The position numbers were made by a program, and so were the translations under genes. Positions 6,373-14,917 of a DNA stretch of 28,786 nucleotides are shown here, in pieces. The stretch's first letter is position 1; the number at the start of each line of letters is the position of its first letter. Location: assembly GCA_030263275.1 (NCBI GenBank), contig SZOR01000049.1:1-28786 (forward strand), in the 5' to 3' direction. The notes under the pieces are model-generated. The model was not told the DNA's origin, did not search any database, and saw only the letters and a list, made by a program, of their open reading frames with translations. The stretch is from DSNY01 sp016861185. GTDB taxonomy: Bacteria; Pseudomonadota; Gammaproteobacteria; Burkholderiales; Burkholderiaceae_F.

Positions 6373-7812
6373 ATGCAGCTCGATCCCGACATCTGCTACC
6401 GCGCGCACCGGGCGCGCGATGCCCGCTTCGACGGCCGCTTCTACACGGCCGTCGGCTCCACCCGCATCTACTGCCGGCCCGTGTGCACCGCGCCGCTGCC
6501 GAAGCGCGAGAACTGCCGCTTCTACGCGAGCGCGGCGGCGGCCGAACAGGCGGGTTATCGCCCCTGCCTGCGCTGCCGGCCCGAGCTCGCGCCGGGGCTG
6601 GCAAGCGTGGACGCGCCGGCGCGGCTGGCGCGGGCGGCCGCGAGCCTGATCGACGACGGTGCGCTGACCGACGCGAACCTCGCGTCGCTCGCCGAACGGC
6701 TCGGCGTCACCGACCGGCATCTGCGGCGCGTGTTCGAAGCGCAGTTCGGCGTCACGCCGATCGCCTACGCGCAGACCGCGAGGCTGCTGCTCGCCAAGCG
6801 TCTGCTGACCGACACGGCGATGCCGGTAACGGACGTGGCGATGGCGGCCGGCTTCGGCAGCCTGCGGCGGCTTAACACGCTGTTCGCGCAGCGCTACCGG
6901 ATGAGCCCGTCGGCGCTGCGCAGCGAGCGCGCGCCGCGTCCGCTCGATCACCACGTCTTTCGCCTGCACACGCAGCTTCCGTTCGATTTCGCCGCGCTGC
7001 TGCGCTTCCATGGCGACCGCGCGGTCGGCGGCGTCGAAGCGGCCGACGCGAAGGGGTACCGCCGCACGCTCTCGCTGCCGGTCGCCGACGGGCGCACGGC
7101 CGCCGGCTGGCTCGAGATCCGGCGCGCCGCGCGCGGCGCCGGCATCGAGGTACGCGTCGACGCGCGGCTGGCGACGGCGATTCCGCGGGTGCTGGCGGCG
7201 TGCAAGCACGCGTTCGACTTGAACTGTCGGCCCGACGAAGTGCTCGCCGTGCTCGGCGACCTCGCGCGGCCGCGCCCCGGACTGCGGCTGCCCGGCGCGT
7301 TCGACGCGTTCGAACTCGGCGTGCGCGCGATCCTCGGACAACAGGTCACCGTGCAGGCTGCGCGTACGCTCGCGCACCGGCTGGTACAGCGTTTCGGTGC
7401 GCCGATCGAGACTCCCTTCGCGGACCTCGACCGCCTGTTCCCGGACGCGCCGCGACTGGCGGCGGCGAAGCCGGCGCAGATCGCCGAACTGGGCATCGTC
7501 GCGCAGCGTGCCCGCGCGCTCGTGGCCTTCGCACAGGCGGTCGCCGAGGGCCGCGTTCGGCTCGATCCGGCAGCGGACGTCGAAAGCACGCTCGCCGCGC
7601 TGAGCGCGCTGCCCGGCATCGGCGAGTGGACCGCGCATTACATCGCGATGCGCGCGCTGCATTGGCCCGACGCCTTTCCGCCGGGCGATGTCGCCGTGCT
7701 CAAAGCGCTGGGCTGCAGCCGCGCGGAGGCGCTCGCGCAGGCAGAACGCTGGCGCCCGTGGCGCGCCTACGCGGTGATTCACCTCTGGAAATCGCTGGAG
7801 AAACCCCGATGA
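6373..7812 (+). CDS. alkA: Ada-type methyl-acceptor / AraC / AlkA DNA glycosylase fusion
   Basis: The 479-residue product has three parts. Residues 1-75 are an Ada N-terminal zinc domain with C34, C38, C65 and C68; C34 corresponds to the Ada cysteine that takes methyl from phosphotriesters. Residues about 85-185 are an AraC-type DNA-binding domain (GVTDRHLRRVFEAQFGVTP). The rest is an AlkA-like 3-methyladenine glycosylase: AlkA N-terminal fold, then the HhH-GPD motif LPGIGEWTAHYIAMRAL and D439 in PPGDVAVLK as the likely catalytic Asp. It lacks the Ogt domain of E. coli Ada, but ogt follows with a four-base overlap. It probably senses alkyl damage, activates its own operon and removes damaged bases. 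A TTG at 6355 is a less likely start. Confidence 0.92.
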   Translation: MQLDPDICYRAHRARDARFDGRFYTAVGSTRIYCRPVCTAPLPKRENCRFYASAAAAEQAGYRPCLRCRPELAPGLASVDAPARLARAAASLIDDGALTDANLASLAERLGVTDRHLRRVFEAQFGVTPIAYAQTARLLLAKRLLTDTAMPVTDVAMAAGFGSLRRLNTLFAQRYRMSPSALRSERAPRPLDHHVFRLHTQLPFDFAALLRFHGDRAVGGVEAADAKGYRRTLSLPVADGRTAAGWLEIRRAARGAGIEVRVDARLATAIPRVLAACKHAFDLNCRPDEVLAVLGDLARPRPGLRLPGAFDAFELGVRAILGQQVTVQAARTLAHRLVQRFGAPIETPFADLDRLFPDAPRLAAAKPAQIAELGIVAQRARALVAFAQAVAEGRVRLDPAADVESTLAALSALPGIGEWTAHYIAMRALHWPDAFPPGDVAVLKALGCSRAEALAQAERWRPWRAYAVIHLWKSLEKPR

Positions 7813-8306
7813 CGATCTACACGCTGCTCGACAGCCCGCTCGGCAAGCTCGCGCTCACGTCCGACGGCGGCCACCTGACCGGCATTCACTTCCCGCGCCG
7901 CGACGGTCGACCGGCCGTCGAGCGCGCCTGGCAGCGCGACGACGCCGCACCGGTGCTCGCGCGGGCGCGCACGCAGCTCGCCGAATACTTCGACGGGCGC
8001 CGCACGCGCTTCGACCTGCCGCTGCGGCCGGCAGGCACGGCGTTTCAGCAGAGCGTCTGGCGCGCGCTGCTGAAGGTGCCGTTCGGCAGGACATCGACCT
8101 ACGGCGCGCTGGCGGCCGAGATCGGCCGGCCCACCGCCGCACGCGCGGTCGGCGCCGCGGTCGGCGCGAACCCGCTGGCGGTCGTCGTGCCTTGCCATCG
8201 CATCATCGGGGCCGACGGCACGCTGACCGGCTACGCCGGCGGGCTTCCACGCAAGACAAAGCTTCTCGCGCTCGAAGGCACGCGCGGTGTGGGGCACGGT
8301 CGATGA
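7809..8306 (+). CDS. ogt: Methylated-DNA--[protein]-cysteine S-methyltransferase
   Basis: The 165-residue protein transfers alkyl groups from O6-alkylguanine (and O4-alkylthymine) to its own cysteine, a suicide repair reaction. The active site is the VVPCHRIIG motif with C129. Upstream are the FQQSVWRALLKVPFGRTSTYGALA DNA-binding helices and the conserved stretch GAAVGANPLAVV. An N-terminal Ogt fold (residues 1-75) is present. The ATG overlaps the alkA stop as ATGA, and its stop overlaps the next gene in the same way, showing tight operon coupling. It supplies the O6-guanine repair function that the Ada-AlkA fusion lacks. Confidence 0.95.
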   Translation: MTIYTLLDSPLGKLALTSDGGHLTGIHFPRRDGRPAVERAWQRDDAAPVLARARTQLAEYFDGRRTRFDLPLRPAGTAFQQSVWRALLKVPFGRTSTYGALAAEIGRPTAARAVGAAVGANPLAVVVPCHRIIGADGTLTGYAGGLPRKTKLLALEGTRGVGHGR

Positions 8307-8782
8307 GCTTCGCGCTACGTTTCATCGCCCTGCCGACCGAGATCGCCCGCAGCTACCAGTCCGGCGCGCCTGACGCGCACGGCCACAAGCCCGAGTTGCG
8401 GATTTCCGACGGCGACCACGTTCCGTGCCGGCACTGCCTGACCGAAATCGCCGCCGGCGAGCCGTATCTCGTGCTCGCGCACCGGCCGTTTCCAGCGCTG
8501 CAGCCGTATGCCGAATCCGGTCCGATCTTCCTGCACGCAGCGCCCTGCGCGCGCTACACGGACGAAAGCGCGCCGCCGCGCATGTTCCGCGACTGGCTGC
8601 ACCTGCTGATCCGCGGCTACGGCACCGACGACCGCATCGTGTACGGCACCGGCGGGCAGATCCGCGCGGACGAACTCGAAGAAGCCGCGGCCGACGTGCT
8701 CGCCGACCCGGCCGTCGCCTACGTGCACGTTCGCTCGGCGCAGTACAACTGCTACCAGTGCCGCATCGAGCGTGCCGGATGA
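8303..8782 (+). CDS. DUF1203 family protein
   Basis: This is a 159-residue cytoplasmic-looking protein without signal or membrane segments. The opening FxFIALPTEIA, the PCRHCLTEIAAGEPYLVLAHRPF region, HAAPCARY and the end VAYVHVRSAQYNCYQCRIER match DUF1203 as I know it. Several cysteines (PCRHC near residue 41, PC near 84, and CYQC near the end) are suggestive of metal or redox chemistry, but no function is established. It overlaps ogt by four bases and the exporter gene by four bases, so it is co-expressed with the alkylation-repair genes. A role in coping with alkylating or electrophilic compounds is possible but only by context. Confidence 0.85.
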   Translation: MSFALRFIALPTEIARSYQSGAPDAHGHKPELRISDGDHVPCRHCLTEIAAGEPYLVLAHRPFPALQPYAESGPIFLHAAPCARYTDESAPPRMFRDWLHLLIRGYGTDDRIVYGTGGQIRADELEEAAADVLADPAVAYVHVRSAQYNCYQCRIERAG

Positions 8783-9684
8783 AGCCCCGCGACCTCACGG
8801 ATTTCTTGCTGCTCGCCGCGTTGTGGGGCGCGAGCTTCCTGTTCATGCGCGTGGCGGCACCCGCGTTCGGACCGTTCGCGCTGGTGGAGGTGCGCGTGGC
8901 GATCGCCGCGGCCTTTCTGCTGCCGCTGCTCGCGTGGCGCGGCGGCCTGGCCGCGCTGCGCGCACACGCGCCGACGCTCGCCGTCGTCGGCGTGCTGAAC
9001 TCGGCGATCCCGTTCGTGCTGTTCACGTATTCGACGCTGACGATCACGGCCGGCTTCGCGTCGATTCTCAACGCCACGGTGCCGATGTGGGCCGCGCTGG
9101 TCGCGTGGCTTTGGCTGCGCGAGCGGATTCGCGCCGCGCAATGGCTCGGGCTGGCGATCGGACTGGCCGGTGTCGTGCTGCTCGTGTGGGGAAGGATCGA
9201 TCTGAGGCCGGGTGGCTCGCAGTGGTCGGCCACGCTTGCGATCGCCGCGGCGCTGCTCGCTTCCCTGTCGTACGGCGTCGCGGCCAACTACACGAAGCGC
9301 CGCCTCGCCGGCGTCAACACGCTCGCGGTCGCCACCGGCAGCCAGATCGCCGCCGCGCTCGCGCTGCTGCCCTTCGCGCTGGCGACCTGGCCGGCCGCGC
9401 CGGTCGGCGTACGCGACTGGGCCGCCGCGATCGCGCTCGGTGTGGCATGCACCGGGCTTGCCTACATCCTGTACTTCCGGCTGATCGATCGCGTCGGCGC
9501 GATGCGCGCGGCGTCGGTCACCTTCCTGATCCCGCTGTTCGGCGTGTTGTGGGGCGCGGTGTTCCTGAGCGAAGCGATCACCTTGCAGATGGCGGCCGGC
9601 GGCGCGGTGATCCTGGTCGGCACCGCGCTTGCCCTCGGCTTCGCCGGCGCGCCGCGCGCGGCCGCTACCTCCGCTGCCCGGTGA
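8779..9684 (+). CDS. EamA/DMT-family transporter
   Basis: The 301-residue protein consists almost entirely of hydrophobic helices, about ten, in two EamA repeats (residues about 5-135 and 150-290). Typical elements are LLLAALWGASFLFMR at the start, a conserved basic and Pro/Trp pattern in each half, and FLIPLFGVLWGAVFLSE in the second repeat. The family moves small metabolites, usually outward, across the inner membrane. It is translationally coupled to the DUF1203 gene by ATGA and is the last gene of the repair operon. Its 3' end overlaps the convergent peptidase gene by 20 bases. Substrate is unknown. Confidence 0.9.
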   Translation: MKPRDLTDFLLLAALWGASFLFMRVAAPAFGPFALVEVRVAIAAAFLLPLLAWRGGLAALRAHAPTLAVVGVLNSAIPFVLFTYSTLTITAGFASILNATVPMWAALVAWLWLRERIRAAQWLGLAIGLAGVVLLVWGRIDLRPGGSQWSATLAIAAALLASLSYGVAANYTKRRLAGVNTLAVATGSQIAAALALLPFALATWPAAPVGVRDWAAAIALGVACTGLAYILYFRLIDRVGAMRAASVTFLIPLFGVLWGAVFLSEAITLQMAAGGAVILVGTALALGFAGAPRAAATSAAR

Positions 9685-11653
9685 TCTCGGCGTAGAACGC
9701 GCCGCTCGAAGGCGCCCGCCCGAGGAAGGCTTCGACCAGCGCGTGCGGCGGCTTCTCTCCGCCCAGCGCGAGGATCGCCTTGCGGTAGCGGCGTCCGGCC
9801 TCCGCGTTCAGCAGCTTGCCGCCGAAGCCCGACAGCATGTCGAGCGCGAGCACCTCGGACCACATGTAGCCGTAGTAGCCGGCCGCGTAACCGCCGACGA
9901 GGTGCCCGAAGCTCGCCGGCAGCATCGTGCCTTCGACGTGGCCGAGCCTGGAGGCCCGCTCGACCTCGATCCAGGTCGCGAGCGCCGGTTTGGGTGCGCC
10001 CGTGTGAAGCCACATGTCGTACGCGGCGTACTGCCACTGGCGCGCATAGCGGATGCCGTTGCCGAAACGGCGCGCCGCGCGCAACTGCTCGACCTGTTCC
10101 TTCGACAGCCGCGGGCATGCGGGACAGAGCTTCGCGAACAGCGCGAGCGGCTCTTCGCGGCGCGCCCACTCCTCGAACATCTGCGATGGCGCCTCGACGA
10201 AATCGCGCTTGACCGAGGTGCCGCCGAGGTCCGCGTAGCGCGTCTTCGACAGCACGCCGTGCAGCACATGGCCGAACTCGTGCAGCAGCGTTTCGAGTTC
10301 GTCGTGATTCAGTCCGCGCCGGTCGAAATTCGTGACCAGCACCGAAATCGGCGTGCGCTGCGCGAGCGTGGACACCGCGCGCACCGGAAACGCCGCGGCG
10401 TGGTTGTACTTGCCTTCGCGCGGATAGAGGTCGAGGTAGACGCCGCCGATGAACTCGCCCGGTTTGCCGTTCGCGCCGGCTTCGCGCACGTCGAAATAGC
10501 GCACGTCCGGGTGCCAGCGCGGCACCTCGCGCTCGACGAAGCGGATGCCGTACAGCACCTCGGCGAGCGTCAGCGCGTAACGGATGCTCGCCTCGGTCGG
10601 GAAGTACGCGCGCAGCGCCTCCTGGTCGACGTTGAAACGGCTGCGTCGCACGCGCTCCTGATGGAAGGCGACGTCCCAGCGGTTGAGCTTCACCTCCGCG
10701 AGCGGCCTGCCGAGCAGCGCGGCCTTGTCGGCGCGGAGCTCTTCCAGCTCGCGCGCCTCGACCTCGTCGACCGCCTTCTTCACGCTCGCGAGGAAGTCGT
10801 TCACCGCGGCCGGCGTCTGCGCCATCCGCCGGCGCAGCGCGAAGGTCGCGTAATCCGGCAGTCCGTAGAGCTGGACCATTTCGTGCCTGAGCTGCAGCAC
10901 GCGGTCGAGCAGCTCGAGGTTGACCGCACCGCCCTCCTGCAGCTTGGCGGTCCAGACGCGGCGGCGCGCGTCCTCGTTCACCGCGTTCTCGAGGAAGGGC
11001 AGATAGGTCGGATAGTCGAGCGTGACGATCAGCCGACCCTGCTCGTCGCGCTTGCGCGCGTCGATCCACGACTGCGGCATGCCTTGCGCCTCTTCCGGCG
11101 CGATTGCGACGGTGGTCCGGTCTTCGTTGACGTTCTTCTGGTACTTCAGCGCGAGGCTTTCGATCTCGTCGCGCAGGGCCTTGGCGCGGGCGCGCTTGCC
11201 CGGCGGCAGCGCCACGCCGCTGTCCTCGAAGGAGTCGAGCAGCTCGCCGCGGTAGACCTTGTCGACCAGATCGCGCGGCGCGAGCGCCTTCACGCGCGCA
11301 TGCAGCCGCTCGCTCTGGAACAGCTCCGTCTCGAACGGAATGAGCTTCTCGACGCACCGCTGCGCCGCATCGCGCGTGCCCTGATCCGGGTGGACGTTGG
11401 CGAGCAGGTAGACCGGATTGACGAAATCGCCGAAGGCGATCGACAGCCGGTTCCATTCGGCGAGGATTCGACCCGCGCCGCGGGTGCGTTCCATCGCCGC
11501 CTTCTGCGCGCGCAGCTTTTCCAGCTCGCCGTCGCAGCGCGCGTCGATCGTCGCCGCGTCGAACACCGGAACGAGCGGGCGCGCCGGCTCCGCTGCCGTG
11601 TCGAGCGTGCCGGCCAGCACCAGCGTCGCGGCCAGGCCCGTCAGGATGTTCAT
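9665..11653 (-). CDS. M3-family zinc oligopeptidase with a signal-like N-terminus
   Basis: The 662-residue protein belongs to the thimet oligopeptidase/Dcp family, which cleaves short peptides. The zinc site is HEFGH at 458-462, followed by the usual GTSVKRDFVEAPSQMFEEW segment carrying the third ligand, Glu. The C-terminal GYAAGYYGYMWSEVLALDM stretch is also typical. The start was placed at ATG 11653 (MNILTGLAATLVLAGTLDTAAEP), which gives a signal peptide of about 21 residues and suggests export to the periplasm. An in-frame ATG further upstream would bury this signal. TACACT-like bases on the minus strand at 11689-11684 could be the -10. It converges on the EamA gene with a 20-base overlap. 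Confidence 0.92.
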   Translation of the reverse strand: MNILTGLAATLVLAGTLDTAAEPARPLVPVFDAATIDARCDGELEKLRAQKAAMERTRGAGRILAEWNRLSIAFGDFVNPVYLLANVHPDQGTRDAAQRCVEKLIPFETELFQSERLHARVKALAPRDLVDKVYRGELLDSFEDSGVALPPGKRARAKALRDEIESLALKYQKNVNEDRTTVAIAPEEAQGMPQSWIDARKRDEQGRLIVTLDYPTYLPFLENAVNEDARRRVWTAKLQEGGAVNLELLDRVLQLRHEMVQLYGLPDYATFALRRRMAQTPAAVNDFLASVKKAVDEVEARELEELRADKAALLGRPLAEVKLNRWDVAFHQERVRRSRFNVDQEALRAYFPTEASIRYALTLAEVLYGIRFVEREVPRWHPDVRYFDVREAGANGKPGEFIGGVYLDLYPREGKYNHAAAFPVRAVSTLAQRTPISVLVTNFDRRGLNHDELETLLHEFGHVLHGVLSKTRYADLGGTSVKRDFVEAPSQMFEEWARREEPLALFAKLCPACPRLSKEQVEQLRAARRFGNGIRYARQWQYAAYDMWLHTGAPKPALATWIEVERASRLGHVEGTMLPASFGHLVGGYAAGYYGYMWSEVLALDMLSGFGGKLLNAEAGRRYRKAILALGGEKPPHALVEAFLGRAPSSGAFYAEITGQRR

Positions 11654-11815
11654 TCGGAGTACTCCCGGACTTGAGTGGCGCGCAGTGTAGGCAAGCGCCG
11701 CAGCCGCTTCAGCCCCGGGGCGACGAACCGGCGATGCGTCGGACGGACTGCGCGCTGCGGCGACCGGAATGCGCATCAACGAAGACGAAGGGCCGATCCA
11801 ACACCGACGTGCAAC

Positions 11816-12367
11816 TCACTGATTCTTCCGCTGCTGCCACTGCACGTCGGCACCGCCGCCGTGGCGGTTGAGCACGCGCGCGAGCACGAACAGCAGGTCG
11901 GACAGCCGGTTGACGTACTGGCGCGGCGCCTCGTTGACGGCTTCCTGCGCCGCCAGCGCGACGATCGCGCGCTCGGCGCGGCGGCACACCGTGCGGCAGA
12001 CGTGCGCGATCGCCGCCGCGCGCGAACCGCCCGGCAGGATGAATTCCTCGAGCCGCGGCAGATTCGCGTTGTAATGCTCGAGCCGTTCGTCGAGCCGCGC
12101 GACCTGGACGTCCTTCAGCATCGTGTAGCCGGGGATGCACAGCTCGCCGCCGAGGTCGAACAGATCGTGCTGGATGTCGAGCAGATCGGTGCGCACTTCG
12201 TCGGGCAGCGCTTCGGTCGCGAGCAGCCCGATGAACGAATTGAGCTCGTCGACCTCGCCGATGGCCTGGATGCGCAGCGCGTCCTTGCGCGTGCGCGTGC
12301 CGTCGCCGAGTCCCGTGGTGCCGTCGTCGCCGGTACGCGTGGCGATCTTCGAAAGGCGTTTGCCCAT
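11816..12367 (-). CDS. Cob(I)yrinic acid a,c-diamide adenosyltransferase, PduO type
   Basis: The 183-residue enzyme transfers the adenosyl group of ATP to cob(I)alamin, making coenzyme B12 in the cytoplasm. The PduO/MMAB family is shown by the ATP-binding N-terminus (RLSKIATRTGDDGTTGLGDG), the stretch GEVDELNSFIG, the CRTVCRRAERAI region with its conserved Arg and Glu, and the ending YVNRLSDLLFVLARVLN. It is divergent from the FAD-linked oxidase at 12412 with only 44 bases between starts, so the two probably share a regulatory region. The 162 bases separating it from the peptidase gene downstream contain nothing recognisable. Confidence 0.95.
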   Translation of the reverse strand: MGKRLSKIATRTGDDGTTGLGDGTRTRKDALRIQAIGEVDELNSFIGLLATEALPDEVRTDLLDIQHDLFDLGGELCIPGYTMLKDVQVARLDERLEHYNANLPRLEEFILPGGSRAAAIAHVCRTVCRRAERAIVALAAQEAVNEAPRQYVNRLSDLLFVLARVLNRHGGGADVQWQQRKNQ

Positions 12368-12411
12368 GGTGCTGTCCTAGAATGGCTTCGCTCTGAAGGG
12401 GGTGGAGGATT

Positions 12412-13824
12412 ATGAACGCACCGACCTCGACGACCGCACTGCGCAAGCCGCTGCCGACGGCGTTCCTGACCGCCTTGCAGGCGCACTTCGGCGAACGCTG
12501 CTCGACGGCAGCCGCGGTGCGCGAGCACCACGGCCGCGACGAGTCGCCGTTTCCGCCGACGCCGCCCGACGCGGTCGTCTTCGCGCAGTCGACCGAGGAC
12601 GTCGCCGCGCTCGTTCGGCTCTGCGCGGACTGGCGCGTGCCGGTGATCGCCTTCGGCGTCGGTTCGTCGCTCGAAGGGCACTTGCTCGCGGTCGCCGGCG
12701 GCGTCTGCGTCGATCTTTCGCAGATGAACAAGGTGCTCGCGGTCAATCCGGAGGATCTGACCGTCACCGTGCAGGCGGGCGTCACCCGCAAGCAGCTGAA
12801 TGACGAGATCAAGCACACGGGCTTCTTCTTTCCGATCGATCCGGGCGCGGACGCGACGATCGGCGGCATGGTGGCCACGCGCGCGTCCGGCACGAACGCG
12901 GTGCGCTACGGCACGATGCGCGAGAACGTTCTCGCGTTGACCGTCGTCACCGCGGAAGGCAAGGTGATCCGCACGTCGCGCCGCGCGAAGAAGTCGAGCG
13001 CCGGCTACGACCTGACGCGGCTTTTCGTCGGCTCCGAAGGCACGCTCGGCATCGTCACCGAGATCACGCTGAAGGTCTACCCGCAGCCGGAGGCGATCTC
13101 CGCGGCGACCTGCTCGTTCCCGAGCGTCGACGCCGCGGTCAAGACGACGATCGCGACGATTCAACTGGGCGTGCCGATCGCGCGCTGCGAGCTGCTCGAC
13201 GCGCTGACGGTCAAAGCGGTCAACGCGCACAGCAAGCTCGGCCTGCCCGAGCTGCCGCTGCTGCTGTTCGAGTTCCACGGTTCGCCCGCGAGCGTGCGGG
13301 AGCAGGCCGAAACCGTGCAGCAGATCGCGCGCGAGCACGGCGGGCAGGACTTCCACTGGGCGACGAAACCGGAGGAGCGCTCGCGGCTGTGGACCGCGCG
13401 GCACAACGCCTACTTCGCCTGCCTGCAGCTGAAGCCCGGCGCACGCAGCTTCACGACCGACGTGTGCGTGCCGATCTCGCGGCTCGCGGAATGCATCGGC
13501 GAAACGATCGAGGACACCGCGCAGAGTTTCCTGCCGGCGCCGATTCTCGGCCACGTCGGCGACGGCAACTTCCACTGCGCGATCCTCGCCAATCCCGACG
13601 ATCCGAAAGAGGTCGACGAAGCCGAGCGGCTGAACCGGCGCATCGTCGCGCGCGCGCTCGCGATGGACGGCACCTGCACCGGCGAGCACGGCATCGGCCT
13701 GCACAAGATGGACTTTCTGGTCGAGGAGCATGGCACCGATGCGGTCGAGCTGATGGCGCGCATCAAGCGTGCGCTCGATCCGCTGAACATCCTGAATCCG
13801 GGCAAGGTGGTGCGGCTGCAGTGA
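12412..13824 (+). CDS. FAD-binding oxidoreductase, D-lactate/2-hydroxyacid dehydrogenase (LDHD-like)
   Basis: The 470-residue protein has an N-terminal FAD-binding type 4 (PCMH) domain: PVIAFGVGSSLEGH, then DPGADATIGGMVATRASGTNAVRYG and LFVGSEGTLGIVTEITLK. The C-terminal FAD-oxidase domain shows ILGHVGDGNFHCAI and the flavin/metal region CTGEHGIGLHKM. The close match to the D-lactate dehydrogenase (cytochrome) group suggests oxidation of D-lactate or a related D-2-hydroxyacid, passing electrons to a cytochrome or quinone. GGAGG at 12404-12408 supports the start. It is a second GlcD-like enzyme in the window and is separated from glcDEF by the signalling genes. Substrate cannot be fixed from sequence. 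Confidence 0.9.
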   Translation: MNAPTSTTALRKPLPTAFLTALQAHFGERCSTAAAVREHHGRDESPFPPTPPDAVVFAQSTEDVAALVRLCADWRVPVIAFGVGSSLEGHLLAVAGGVCVDLSQMNKVLAVNPEDLTVTVQAGVTRKQLNDEIKHTGFFFPIDPGADATIGGMVATRASGTNAVRYGTMRENVLALTVVTAEGKVIRTSRRAKKSSAGYDLTRLFVGSEGTLGIVTEITLKVYPQPEAISAATCSFPSVDAAVKTTIATIQLGVPIARCELLDALTVKAVNAHSKLGLPELPLLLFEFHGSPASVREQAETVQQIAREHGGQDFHWATKPEERSRLWTARHNAYFACLQLKPGARSFTTDVCVPISRLAECIGETIEDTAQSFLPAPILGHVGDGNFHCAILANPDDPKEVDEAERLNRRIVARALAMDGTCTGEHGIGLHKMDFLVEEHGTDAVELMARIKRALDPLNILNPGKVVRLQ

Positions 13825-13939
13825 GCATGGTGCGTCGAAGCGTCGCGTTGCCGCGCAGGCATGTTCCGGGTCTTCGCCGACGGGAAGGCCATGCCGTGAT
13901 GCTCGCGTTCGAACTCGCGCAGCGGGCGGGAGCGCCGGC

Positions 13940-14917
13940 ATGCTGATCCGGCTCGCCGTCTGTATCGCGGCCGTGTCCGCCCTCGTCGCGTCGGCCCCCG
14001 CGGGTGCGCAATCCGCGGGCAGCGTGCCGCGCATCGGCGTGCTGTGGCAAACACCGCCGCCGCCGCCCGTTCATCCGCATCTGGCGGCGCTATTCAGGAA
14101 CCTGCGCGATCTGGGCTGGCAGGAGGGCAAGACCATCGAGGTCGAGTACCGCTACGGCGGAAACGACGCGGCCAGGCTCCGCGCGCTGGCCGCCGATTTG
14201 GTACGCAGCAAGGTCGACCTGATCACCACCGCCGGCGATCTTTCGACGCGCGCCGCGCAGCAGGCGACGCGCTCGATTCCGATCGTCGCGCTGGTGGGCC
14301 ATCCGGTCGAGTCGGGGTTCGCCGCCAGCCTGGCGCGCCCCGGCGGCAACATCACCGGCTTTGCCGTGCTCGCCGACGAACTGGCGCTCAAGCGTCTCGA
14401 ACTGCTGAAGGAAATGGTGCCGAAGCTCACCCGCGTGGCCGTCCTGTGGGATCCGGTCACGCACGAGCGCCAGCCGAGGATGGTCGAGGCCGCCGCCGGC
14501 ACGCTCGGACTGGAGGTGGAGACGGTGCGCGCCGCGTCGGCGGCCGAGCTTCCCGGCGCCTTCGAAGCCGCGCAGCGGGCGCGCGCCGAAGCGATGCTCG
14601 TGCTGATTTCGCCGATGTTCATCGGCGCACGCACGGAACTCACCCGGCTGGCGGCAACGCACCGCCTGCCGGCGATGTACCACACGCCGGCCTTCACCGA
14701 AGTGGGCGGACTGATCGCCTACGGCCCGTCGCTCGACGAGCAATGGCGACAGGTCGCCGGCATCATCGACCGCATCCTCAGGGGCGCGCGCGTCGCCGAC
14801 CTGCCGTTCCAGCAGCCGACGCGGTTCGAGCTCGACGTCAACCTGCGCGCCGCGCGCGCCATCGGCATCGAGGTTCCGCGCTCGATCCTGCTGCGCGCCG
14901 ATCGGGTGGTCGATTGA
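13940..14917 (+). CDS. Solitary ABC transporter substrate-binding protein (PF04392 type), first copy
   Basis: The 325-residue product starts with a signal peptide (about 1-23, ending SAPAGAQS). It then follows the ABC_sub_bind pattern: RIGVLWQ, FRNLRDLGWQEGKTIEVEYR, ADLVRSKVDLI, IPIVALVGHPVESGFAASLARPGGNITGF, KRLELLKEMVPKLTRVAVLWDP, and the end FELDVNLRAARAIGIEVPRSILLRAD. Such proteins bind a small ligand in the periplasm. No permease or ATPase gene is nearby. Its stop overlaps the TTG start of a response regulator, which argues for a sensing role rather than transport. The 115 bases before it hold no convincing gene. Confidence 0.9.
   Translation: MLIRLAVCIAAVSALVASAPAGAQSAGSVPRIGVLWQTPPPPPVHPHLAALFRNLRDLGWQEGKTIEVEYRYGGNDAARLRALAADLVRSKVDLITTAGDLSTRAAQQATRSIPIVALVGHPVESGFAASLARPGGNITGFAVLADELALKRLELLKEMVPKLTRVAVLWDPVTHERQPRMVEAAAGTLGLEVETVRAASAAELPGAFEAAQRARAEAMLVLISPMFIGARTELTRLAATHRLPAMYHTPAFTEVGGLIAYGPSLDEQWRQVAGIIDRILRGARVADLPFQQPTRFELDVNLRAARAIGIEVPRSILLRADRVVD

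Noticed and set aside
9462..11674. Very long open frames on both strands opposite or out of frame with the M3 peptidase, including one of 681 codons on the plus strand
   Set aside because: Their translations are Arg/Ala/Gly-rich low-complexity sequence typical of GC-rich shadow frames, while the M3 frame shows HEFGH and family motifs.
13855..13900. GGCATG...CATGCC inverted repeat and a 12-codon ATG frame before the first substrate-binding gene
   Set aside because: The stem is interrupted by unpaired bases, the loop is long and the mini-frame has no ribosome binding site, so neither a regulatory RNA nor a leader peptide is supported.
12115..14034. A 639-codon minus-strand frame opposite the FAD-linked oxidase
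   Set aside because: Composition is that of an antisense shadow, no domain is visible, and the plus-strand gene has clear FAD motifs and a strong ribosome binding site.
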